Source: an uncultured Eubacterium sp. (GTDB lineage Bacteria > Bacillota > Clostridia > Lachnospirales > Lachnospiraceae). Taken from it: 17,157 nucleotides of DNA. Positions within the stretch are counted from its first letter, which is position 1. The number at the start of each line of letters is the position of its first letter. The notes beneath the pieces were generated by a model. That model saw only the letters and a list, made by a program, of their open reading frames with translations, was not told the DNA's origin and did no database searches. This document shows, in pieces, positions 1 through 6,852 of this stretch. The stretch lies in the NCBI GenBank assembly GCA_905236735.1, contig CAJOOU010000037.1, positions 1 through 17,157 on the forward strand, given 5' to 3'. Position numbers and translations under genes: made by a program.

Positions 1-176
1 AGAACATGATCCAAAGGCTCTCCCCTGCCCATTGCAGCCTCTATATATACCTTTATGCTGTTTTTCAGTTTTTCCTGTCCGACATAATCCTTAAAGCTCT
101 TTGGACGCAGAACATTCTCAAGTCCATAGTCTTCTTTTTGAATTGTTGTGGATATGATTCTGTCAGTGTTTATCAT
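1..176 (-). CDS. ruvB: Holliday junction branch migration helicase RuvB (5' part only)
   Basis: RuvB is the AAA+ ATPase ring that works with RuvA to drive branch migration of Holliday junctions in recombinational repair. Only the first 58 codons are inside the window; the gene runs off the left edge, so the Walker motifs are not visible. The visible part matches the RuvB N-terminus: LRPKSFKDYVGQEKLKNSI, followed by the segment ending GEPLDHVL, which normally comes just before the Walker A loop. The ATG at 176 is preceded by AAAGGA at good spacing. It follows ruvA after 10 bases, the standard ruvAB order, so co-translation with ruvA is expected. Identification is from sequence recognition and context. 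Confidence 0.95.
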   Translation of the reverse strand, partial: MINTDRIISTTIQKEDYGLENVLRPKSFKDYVGQEKLKNSIKVYIEAAMGRGEPLDHV

Positions 177-186
177 TGCTTATCCT

Positions 187-792
187 TTATATATTTGACA
201 AAAGTTCAAGTGCTTTGCCAAGAACATCTTCTACAGTGGAATCCTCTTTTATCTCAATCTTATTATAGGCGCTTATAGCTTCAGATGAAGTAAATCCAAG
301 GGATGTAAGTCCGGATACCACATCATTTCTAAGTGAGGTTTCTGCCGGCACAGCCGCCTTTTTTTCATATGCACTTTCAAAGGTTTCTTCCAGAGAAAAC
401 TTGTCTTTAAGCTCCATTATTATTCTCTCGGCACTTTTTTTACCTACTCCCGGAGCACTCTGCAAAAGTTTCACATCACCTCCGAGCACAGCAAACTTAA
501 AATCATCCGCCGATATAGCCGCCAGTATTCCCACGGCAATTTTAGGGCCTACACCGTTTACCGATATTAAAAGCCTGAATACCTCTCTGTCAGCTTCGGA
601 AATAAACCCGTAAAGAGCCACCTGATTTTCGGATACCTGAAAATGTGTATATATCTTAACTTCCTCACCTATGCCAAACGGCAGACCGTAAGATGTCACC
701 GGATATGTTATGCTGTATCCTATCCCTCCGGCTTCTACCACTATTGTATTTCCGTCAGTTCCGGTATATGTTCCAATGATATATGAATACAT
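187..792 (-). CDS. ruvA: Holliday junction DNA-binding protein RuvA
   Basis: RuvA binds four-way DNA junctions as a tetramer and loads RuvB. The product is 201 residues, the usual family length. It has an N-terminal OB-fold (about 1-62), two helix-hairpin-helix motifs (VNGVGPKIA at 78-86 and PGVGKKSAERI at 114-124), an acidic flexible linker (about 132-152) and a C-terminal domain III (about 155-201) that contacts RuvB. The ATG start shares one base with the miaB stop (TAATG), which suggests translational coupling. The Shine-Dalgarno sequence is weak (a GGCGAGAAAG stretch), which fits coupling. Nothing looks truncated. Confidence 0.97.
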   Translation of the reverse strand: MYSYIIGTYTGTDGNTIVVEAGGIGYSITYPVTSYGLPFGIGEEVKIYTHFQVSENQVALYGFISEADREVFRLLISVNGVGPKIAVGILAAISADDFKFAVLGGDVKLLQSAPGVGKKSAERIIMELKDKFSLEETFESAYEKKAAVPAETSLRNDVVSGLTSLGFTSSEAISAYNKIEIKEDSTVEDVLGKALELLSNI

Positions 793-2201
793 TATTCTTT
801 CTCGCCTATATAATAAAATCCTTTACATTCTTTAAGCACAACCGGCACTATCCTGCCGATAAGGCTCTCATCTCCTCCGAAGTGAACGGTCGAATTATTG
901 CTGAGTCTTCCCGTCACAAGAGAGTTGTCATGCTCGTTTATGCTCTCTACAAGTACATCCATTGTCCTGCCCTCAAGAGCCATGGCTTTTTCAGCGGCAA
1001 TAGTCTGTACCTTTTCAAGAAGTCTGTCAAACCTGTTTTTGACCACATCTTCAGGCACACTTTCCCACCCGGCAGCCGGAGTTCCGGTTCTTTTTGAATA
1101 AATAAAGGTAAAGGCGCTGTCATATCTGACCTTCCCGACCACATCAAGAGTGTCTTCAAAATCAGCATCGGTCTCTCCCGGAAACCCCACTATGATATCA
1201 GTTGTAAGGGCAATATCCGGAATCCTTTCCTTTATCTTTTCAGCAAGCGCAAGGTAACTTTCCTTTGTATAATGCCTGTTCATCTTTTTTAAAAGAGCGC
1301 TGCTTCCCGACTGCACCGGCAGGTGCAGATGTCTGCAGATTTTCTTTGATGAGGCCATAACATCTATAAGTTCATCCGACAAATCCTTAGGATGTGATGT
1401 CATAAACCTTATCCTCTCGATACCGTCTATCTCTTCAACCCTTCTTAACAGTTCCGCAAAAGAAACAGGATTGTCAAGAGTCTTTCCGTAGGAATTAACA
1501 TTCTGTCCAAGGAGCATTATTTCCTTAACTCCATCCCGGCTCAGCTTTTTAATCTCGCCAATAATATCATCAGCCTCCCTGGAAAATTCCCTTCCTCTTA
1601 CATACGGAACTATGCAGTAGCTGCAAAAATTATTGCAGCCATACATGATGTTTACCCCGCTTTTAAAAGAATATTTTCTTATCGACGGCAAATCCTCTAT
1701 TATCTTTGAATTATCATCATCTTCAAAACCGATAATCATCCTGTTTTCCTGCAGCCTCTTTAATGTAAGACCGGCGAACTGGAAAAGATTATGGGTACCG
1801 AAAATAATATCAACAAACCCATAAGATGATTTAATCTTCTCGACCACATCTTTTTCTTCCATCATACAGCCACAAAGTCCGATTATCATATCCGGATTCT
1901 TTTTTTTATAGCTGTGCAAACGGCCCAGTCTTCCGTAAACCTTAAGATTGGCATTTTCTCTTACTGTACAGGTGTTGTAGATGACAAAGTCGGCATCTTC
2001 TCCTTCTTTTTCCATATATCCCATTTCATCCAATATACCCTTAAGTTTTTCGGAATCATGAGCATTCATCTGACATCCAAAGGTGGTAACATGATAGGTA
2101 AGCTTTCTGCCCAGTCTCTTCGATGTATCCTCTACCAGGTTTCTTACTTCCTGCATATAACTTTTCTGCAGTTTAGCTTCGTTTTCCTTATTATAATTCA
2201 A
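792..2201 (-). CDS. miaB: tRNA-2-methylthio-N6-dimethylallyladenosine synthase MiaB
   Basis: A radical-SAM methylthiotransferase that converts i6A37 to ms2i6A37 in tRNAs reading UNN codons. The 469 residues show the three expected parts. The N-terminal UPF0004 domain carries cluster cysteines C43 (TFGCQMN), C78 (YNTCTVREN) and C112 (GLCGCMMEE). The radical-SAM core has C189, C193 and C196 (YGCNNFCSYCIVPYVRGRE). A C-terminal TRAM domain spans about 407-468. The first codon is TTG; GAGGAAG lies 5 bases upstream and overlaps the stop codon of the phosphatase gene before it. The next in-frame ATG (codon 16) has no comparable site. MiaB rather than MtaB or RimO is favoured by the TFGCQMN and VRGRE motifs, though neighbouring MTTase families share the architecture. 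Confidence 0.95.
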   Translation of the reverse strand: MNYNKENEAKLQKSYMQEVRNLVEDTSKRLGRKLTYHVTTFGCQMNAHDSEKLKGILDEMGYMEKEGEDADFVIYNTCTVRENANLKVYGRLGRLHSYKKKNPDMIIGLCGCMMEEKDVVEKIKSSYGFVDIIFGTHNLFQFAGLTLKRLQENRMIIGFEDDDNSKIIEDLPSIRKYSFKSGVNIMYGCNNFCSYCIVPYVRGREFSREADDIIGEIKKLSRDGVKEIMLLGQNVNSYGKTLDNPVSFAELLRRVEEIDGIERIRFMTSHPKDLSDELIDVMASSKKICRHLHLPVQSGSSALLKKMNRHYTKESYLALAEKIKERIPDIALTTDIIVGFPGETDADFEDTLDVVGKVRYDSAFTFIYSKRTGTPAAGWESVPEDVVKNRFDRLLEKVQTIAAEKAMALEGRTMDVLVESINEHDNSLVTGRLSNNSTVHFGGDESLIGRIVPVVLKECKGFYYIGEKE

Positions 2202-2211
2202 TTTGTCTTCC

Positions 2212-3390
2212 TCAATAATATTTTACTTCAACATCTCTGTCCATGGCACTTAAGAGTTCTGCGAGTTTTTTTATTATACTGTTTCTTGAAGAAAGTTCAT
2301 AGGAAATCTTTATTCCTCCCTCACCAACTCCCGCAGCCTTTCCAACAAAAAACACCACCTTTGTGCTTTCGTCTATAAGAGCTGTGGCTATTTGGGATGA
2401 GCCTATGTTTTTATCAAGTTCATCATAAAAATCAAGGTCAATCTCGCCCTCAAGATATCTTTCCAGAAGAATAATGACATTATGAAGGGTAATTACACCT
2501 TCGGTAATAATATCAATATCCTTACAGGTTTTCTTTGCCATGGGCGGCATACCATCTGCAATTGTATCATAATCCGTCTCAAGCTTAAAGCCCAAAACTC
2601 TTGCAGCTATCTGCGAACTTGTTCCGCCGGAGATTATCTTCATGCCATCAGCCGAAACGAAATCATTTACCATTCTTTCATCATCTTCGGGATTTAGCGG
2701 AGGCCCCGTCAGAATATTTACCCTCTTTTCGTCATTTATCCTTACAACGCCGACAGTGGTATCATCCTTGGGCACGCCGAGATAAAGGTCATAGCACATA
2801 TCGTCTATCATAGCTGCAAGCCTGCTCGCAGACTTGGTTTTGAGTTCGCATTTAAGAGCATACTCTGCCACAGAATCCCTGTTCCATTTGAGGTTCATTG
2901 TATTATCGCCGCTGCAATAAATACACCCGTCGCTCATGCAGACAAAGGTATCGCCCGGTCTGGCATAAAACTCGCATTCCCTTATGTTTTTCCCGTGAAC
3001 CGTCCTTTCCTTAAACGGCAGTTTAAACAGGTCATGCTCTCTTATGCAAACGCATTCCGGATTGTCGTATTCAACAATATAGCACCTGCCGTCTTCAAAA
3101 ATCTGAATAATGCTGAATGTACTGTAGGCCTCTCCGTTAATGCTCGAAGATGGCAATGTCTTTGTGACTGTTTCTACCGCTTCGTCTATGGAAATTCCGT
3201 TTTTAAGTAAGGTCCCAAGGATTTTGGATGTCATTGTCGAAAAAATATTTGCCCTTACTCCGCTAAGCATACCATCGGCCAGAATCAGTATTTTGGAATT
3301 TCCGGTTTTTACTATCTCAACCTTGTCTCCACAAAGTTCCTCACCGTAATGATGATAGCTTTTGTATGAAATATCAATAAATAAACCCAT
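2212..3390 (-). CDS. SpoIIE-family (PP2C-type) serine/threonine phosphatase with C-terminal domain of unknown function
   Basis: A 392-residue protein with a cytoplasmic SpoIIE/PP2C catalytic domain (about 1-220). Metal-binding acidic motifs are in place: LADGM with D39, MSDG with D154 and the KDDTTVGVV motif with D209/D210. Such enzymes dephosphorylate Ser/Thr on partner proteins, classically anti-anti-sigma factors. Residues about 225-392 form a second domain that I do not recognise, with a glycine-rich GGTSSQIAARVLG segment (255-267) and FVGKAAGVGEGG near 348-359. There is no transmembrane segment or signal peptide. The ATG shares one base with the stop codon of the sensory hydrogenase gene (TAATG), so the two proteins are probably made together and act in one pathway; pairing of PP2C phosphatases with PAS-containing [FeFe]-hydrogenases is known in clostridia. 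No STAS protein or anti-sigma kinase is in the window, so its target is unknown. Confidence 0.85.
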   Translation of the reverse strand: MGLFIDISYKSYHHYGEELCGDKVEIVKTGNSKILILADGMLSGVRANIFSTMTSKILGTLLKNGISIDEAVETVTKTLPSSSINGEAYSTFSIIQIFEDGRCYIVEYDNPECVCIREHDLFKLPFKERTVHGKNIRECEFYARPGDTFVCMSDGCIYCSGDNTMNLKWNRDSVAEYALKCELKTKSASRLAAMIDDMCYDLYLGVPKDDTTVGVVRINDEKRVNILTGPPLNPEDDERMVNDFVSADGMKIISGGTSSQIAARVLGFKLETDYDTIADGMPPMAKKTCKDIDIITEGVITLHNVIILLERYLEGEIDLDFYDELDKNIGSSQIATALIDESTKVVFFVGKAAGVGEGGIKISYELSSRNSIIKKLAELLSAMDRDVEVKYY

Positions 3391-5120
3391 TATTTATCCC
3401 CGCTTTCATCACTGTAATCATCCAAAAGCACGGTATCCCTGAGTCTGGTTAATATGGCCTTTGTTTCTGCCGTTGTCTCACCCAAAAGTCCGGCAATCTC
3501 CTGAGCCGTCCTCATCTGCTTGTCTATGACATTCTGAGCCATCTCGACAGTATCAAGTTTCTTTTCGATTATCCTCTCCCTTGCCTTTTCCTCTTCGGTA
3601 ATATCTTCAATAATAATAAGCAGGGATTTGGTTTCCATTATAAACTTGCCTGTAACAAGGACGGTAAGATCCCTGCTTGCCCAGTTTTGTTTATACCTCA
3701 AAATATCCTTTCTCTCCGTAAACACCTTGGAAAGTATCTCTGTATCTATAAACTCATAGAGATATCTGCCTGTGGCATCTATCTTAGGTGTCTTAAACAC
3801 CTCCTCTGCCTTAGAATTAAACTCCTTTATCTTCATATCCGAATCCACAATCATAATGATGTTCGGAGTATTGGTCATAACGAGGTTAGACATTGACCTG
3901 GCTTTTTCAAAGGAATACATAAGGCACATTGTTTTGGGAGATTTCCCCTGATACATGGCTATGGCCTTTGAACGGCATGTATTATATCCGCAGGCGCCGC
4001 AGTTAAGCGGAGCTGAGCCCGAAATATTTCCGATTACCTTCATAAGAGAATCAATCTCTTCTTCGGACGGCATTTTCTGCTCAATCTTTTTGCCCTTAAA
4101 AGTGCAGCCGAGCTGTTCTTTATTAAGAGATTCTCTAATCTCCATCCTGCCGAGATTGGTGTGGTGATCCACATCCACTCCCGCCTTAAATGCAAATCCC
4201 CTGTCCTTTTCAACGCAGGGGCCGTTACAGCACCCTCCGGCGCAGGCATGAAACTCGATAAAGCAGTTATGTACATAATCCTTTTTTATGGCGTGAAGCA
4301 CCTCTCTTGCGTTGTGAACTCCGTTAATGGAAATCCTCTGCCTGACAACGGAAAGTGGATGGGTTCTGCCTATCTGATGTTCTATAGCCCTTATTACACC
4401 GCTGTTTACCGGATACAGCCTGTTGGACATAGGATCCTCATTGTCAAACCCGGACTTTTGCACCGTGTCAATATCTATACCCTCGGATATCATCCAGTCT
4501 TTTATCTCATTAAATGTAAGCACAGCATCAACATCACTGCTTTCATCTGAAAGTTCCCTGAAAGATATGCAAGGTGATATATACACAACGATAGTATCTG
4601 AGCCAAGCCTGTTTTTAATCATTCTGCCGTGGGCTATCATCGGATTGACGACAGGCGCAAGTTCATTTATCACTTCGGGATAATGCTTTTCTGCCAGTGA
4701 AACAAAGGCAGGACAAAAGGTGGTAAGAACATTGTCCATACTTTCATCCTGACTGTATTTAAAATACTCTTCTGATACGAGGGCTGCCGCCTCTCCTACC
4801 TCTCTTACCTCCGAAAAGCCGAGAGTTTTTAAAGCACCCACGAAACTTTCATGTTCACAGGTAAGGATACCGCTGTATACAGAATCCACCGATGCGACTA
4901 CCCTATGCCCGGCAAATAAATGCGACTTTACCTTTTCAAGTTCGCTTATAAAATTAAAGCATCCCTGTGGACAGACATCAATACAGTGTCCACAGGCAAT
5001 GCAGAAATTAGGCATCAGAACCACCTTCCTGTTGTTGGAATGCAGAGCCTTTACTCCGCATGACCTTATACATTTCTGGCAGTCGTTACATTTTTTGTAA
5101 TCAATATCAAACAGTTTCAA
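3390..5120 (-). CDS. Sensory-type [FeFe]-hydrogenase with PAS domain
   Basis: The 576 residues contain, in order: a 2[4Fe-4S] ferredoxin domain (C11, C14, C17, C21; C40, C43, C46, C50); an [FeFe]-hydrogenase large-subunit domain (about 70-335); a four-cysteine Fe-S domain (C374, C377, C382, C399; NCGACGYNTC); a PAS domain (about 411-508); and a helical, probably coiled-coil tail (about 508-565). All four H-cluster ligands are present (C136 in TTFCPAF, C184 in SPCISF, C293 and C297 in HACAGGC). The proton-relay cysteine before C136 is replaced by F135, and the usual Lys and Met near the active site are F187 and H291. This fits the putative H2/redox sensor class rather than a respiratory or fermentative enzyme. 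The start is TTG, 7 bases after AAGGGGAG. It overlaps the phosphatase gene by one base, its likely output partner. Sensing function is inferred. Confidence 0.88.
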   Translation of the reverse strand: MKLFDIDYKKCNDCQKCIRSCGVKALHSNNRKVVLMPNFCIACGHCIDVCPQGCFNFISELEKVKSHLFAGHRVVASVDSVYSGILTCEHESFVGALKTLGFSEVREVGEAAALVSEEYFKYSQDESMDNVLTTFCPAFVSLAEKHYPEVINELAPVVNPMIAHGRMIKNRLGSDTIVVYISPCISFRELSDESSDVDAVLTFNEIKDWMISEGIDIDTVQKSGFDNEDPMSNRLYPVNSGVIRAIEHQIGRTHPLSVVRQRISINGVHNAREVLHAIKKDYVHNCFIEFHACAGGCCNGPCVEKDRGFAFKAGVDVDHHTNLGRMEIRESLNKEQLGCTFKGKKIEQKMPSEEEIDSLMKVIGNISGSAPLNCGACGYNTCRSKAIAMYQGKSPKTMCLMYSFEKARSMSNLVMTNTPNIIMIVDSDMKIKEFNSKAEEVFKTPKIDATGRYLYEFIDTEILSKVFTERKDILRYKQNWASRDLTVLVTGKFIMETKSLLIIIEDITEEEKARERIIEKKLDTVEMAQNVIDKQMRTAQEIAGLLGETTAETKAILTRLRDTVLLDDYSDESGDK

Positions 5121-5127
5121 AGCGCAT

Positions 5128-5135
5128 CTCCCCTT
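5128..5135 (-). promoter_or_regulatory. Ribosome-binding site fixing a TTG start
   Basis: AAGGGGAG lies 7 bases before the TTG at 5120. An ATG at 5127 abuts the site but is out of frame and ends after six codons (TGA at 5109-5107), so the TTG must be the hydrogenase start. The spacing supports TTG and is too short for the ATG. Confidence 0.75.
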
Positions 5136-5140
5136 ACCTT

Positions 5141-5689
5141 TTAAAACCGGTAGATATCCTCTTGCGTAATAAGCATATCCACCCTCTGATCGTATTCGTC
5201 ATTATATATTTTTTCCGTCACCTGACAACAGTAGGCTATGGCAATTTTAATAAAGCCGGGATATTTTTTTAAAAACCTGTCATAATATCCCTTTCCGTAT
5301 CCCAGCCTATACCCTCTCAAATCAAAACCAACACCGGGAATAACAATAAGTCCTCCCTCAGGCAATTTGCGATATCCTTTGGAAGGTACTGGTACACCGA
5401 ATTCCCCTTTTTCAAGCGCCGTTCCTTCTTCGTAAAGATAAAAATCCATCTCCCCATCTTTGGTGACAGGAAGATAGATGTTTTTCCCGGATTTAAATGC
5501 CTCTTTGATTATGCCATCCGTCCTTACTTCATTTTTTATCGAAGCATAAACATAGATATCCTTCGCATTTTTAAATTCATCCGTAGAGATAAGTTTCCGG
5601 CATATTTTTTCCGAGGCTTTAGCAGAAAGAGCTTTATCAAAGGACTCTCTTTTTTGCATCAGTTCTTTTCTCTGCGACTGTTTATCCAT
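5141..5689 (-). CDS. 5-formyltetrahydrofolate cyclo-ligase (MTHFS)
   Basis: This enzyme uses ATP to convert 5-formyl-THF to 5,10-methenyl-THF and returns a storage or inhibitory folate to one-carbon metabolism. The 182-residue product has the usual family length and its signature: the substrate and phosphate-binding segment GVGFDLRGYRLGYGKGYYDR (119-138), plus an upstream FGVPVP (97-102). It starts with the typical basic N-terminal helix (MDKQSQRKEL). I chose the ATG at 5689 over an in-frame TTG at 5728, because the extra 13 residues (ASSTGKRSSESN) have no family counterpart and would overlap the gene before. The start lies one base past the stop codon of the UPF0291 gene, with GGAAAG just upstream, so coupling is likely. 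The symbol varies between species (ygfA, yqgN, mthfs), so none is given. Confidence 0.93.
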   Translation of the reverse strand: MDKQSQRKELMQKRESFDKALSAKASEKICRKLISTDEFKNAKDIYVYASIKNEVRTDGIIKEAFKSGKNIYLPVTKDGEMDFYLYEEGTALEKGEFGVPVPSKGYRKLPEGGLIVIPGVGFDLRGYRLGYGKGYYDRFLKKYPGFIKIAIAYCCQVTEKIYNDEYDQRVDMLITQEDIYRF

Positions 5690-5690
5690 A

Positions 5691-5915
5691 TTACTTTCCG
5701 AACTTCTTTTTCCTGTGCTGCTCGCCAAGGTTTACTACACTTCCGTCCGCCTGAACCACATCTATGTTGTTCATCTGGCTCTGGATGGACGCCCTTATGT
5801 TCATTATATATTCCTGACGAAGTAATTTCTGTTCCTGGAGTTCATCTTCGCCGAGTCCCTCAGCCTTGGATTTTCTGTATAATTCATTAATTCTGTTTAT
5901 TTTTTCTTCGTTCAT
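5691..5915 (-). CDS. UPF0291 (DUF896) small protein, YnzC-like
   Basis: A 74-residue cytoplasmic protein with the UPF0291/DUF896 pattern: an N-terminal helical hairpin beginning EEKINRINELYRKSKAEGL, then LRQEYIMNIRASIQSQMNNI, and a short basic tail ending HRKKKFGK. Family members are small two-helix proteins of Firmicutes such as B. subtilis YnzC; their biochemical role is not established. The ATG at 5915 follows GAGGA closely. It lies 13 bases after proB and one base before the folate cyclo-ligase gene, so it is almost certainly co-transcribed with both, but the context does not give it a function. Confidence 0.88.
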   Translation of the reverse strand: MNEEKINRINELYRKSKAEGLGEDELQEQKLLRQEYIMNIRASIQSQMNNIDVVQADGSVVNLGEQHRKKKFGK

Positions 5916-5928
5916 GTTTCCTCACACC

Positions 5929-6852
5929 TTACAGATTTTTGTGGTCAATCTTTTCAAGATCTTCGGCCGACAAATGCCCTTCCATTGTTTTGGCAATGTA
6001 ATCTTCTATGTTAAAGAGATTATCTCTTCTGCCGGCAAAAAGAGTACCGACACTTTCTCCCGCAACAATACGGCTGATTATTGAAACATCCTCTCCGTTT
6101 GCTATAACCATATCAGCTCCTGCCATGGTGGCAATTCTTGCCGCGGAAAGTTTAGCACTCATACCTCCCGTACCCACATTGGACGAGCTTGTATCCTTTG
6201 CCATTTTTCCGAGTTCTTCCGTAACCTCCGGAATATAGGTAATAAGCTTTGCATCCTTGTTTACATTCGGGTCATCGGTATAAAGTCCGTCTATATCAGA
6301 AAGCAGGATTAACAGATCCCCTTCCGTAAGCGAAGTAACAAGTGCCGAGAGGGAATCGTTATCTCCGAAATGTATCTCGTATGTAGATACGGTATCATTT
6401 TCATTTACGACAGGAATAATACCCATGGAAAAAAGCTCTTCAAAGGTGTTTTTTGCATTCTCCCTTGCCGCAGGATTAAGAATGGTATACTTTGTCATAA
6501 GTATCTGACCTGTGATCTGATTATATTCGGCAAAAATTTTCTGATATGTCATCATCAGTCTGGCCTGTCCTATTGAAGCACAGGCCTGCATACGGCATAC
6601 CGAATCCGGTCTTTCTTTCATCCCCAGGGCGTTTCTTCCTACAGCAATTGCTCCGGATGAGACAAGGGCAACATCCTTTCCTCTGTTTTTTAAATCCACA
6701 AGCTCTCTTATAAGTTTTTCAACCTTTGAAAGGTTGAGTTTACCGGTCTCTTTGTGCATCAGAGATGATGAACCGATTTTGATAATTATTCTTTTTTTGT
6801 TTTTTAATTTTTCTCTTAATGTTTTCTCTTCCATAAGATGATATTTTATCAC
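5929..6852 (-). CDS. proB: Glutamate 5-kinase ProB (no PUA domain)
   Basis: Phosphorylates glutamate to gamma-glutamyl phosphate, the first step of proline synthesis. The 307 residues carry an amino-acid kinase fold with KIGSSS (25-30), VSSGAIAVG (64-72), NENDTV (150-155), FGDND (162-166), LSDIDGLYTDDP (184-195) and GTGGMSAK (227-234), all typical of ProB. The fold ends near GTLF (269-272); the remaining 35 residues are not a PUA domain and form a charged tail. The first codon is GTG, overlapping the preceding GH13 stop codon in a GTGA arrangement, with AGGGAAAA just upstream. The in-frame ATG at codon 7 lacks a site. The usual partner gene proA is not in the window; the next gene is a UPF0291 protein. 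Feedback inhibition by proline is a family property, not visible here. Confidence 0.95.
   Translation of the reverse strand: MIKYHLMEEKTLREKLKNKKRIIIKIGSSSLMHKETGKLNLSKVEKLIRELVDLKNRGKDVALVSSGAIAVGRNALGMKERPDSVCRMQACASIGQARLMMTYQKIFAEYNQITGQILMTKYTILNPAARENAKNTFEELFSMGIIPVVNENDTVSTYEIHFGDNDSLSALVTSLTEGDLLILLSDIDGLYTDDPNVNKDAKLITYIPEVTEELGKMAKDTSSSNVGTGGMSAKLSAARIATMAGADMVIANGEDVSIISRIVAGESVGTLFAGRRDNLFNIEDYIAKTMEGHLSAEDLEKIDHKNL

Noticed and set aside
1914..2378. Open frame of 154 codons on the plus strand spanning the miaB/phosphatase junction
   Set aside because: Composition is that of a reverse-complement shadow, and both minus-strand genes are well supported.
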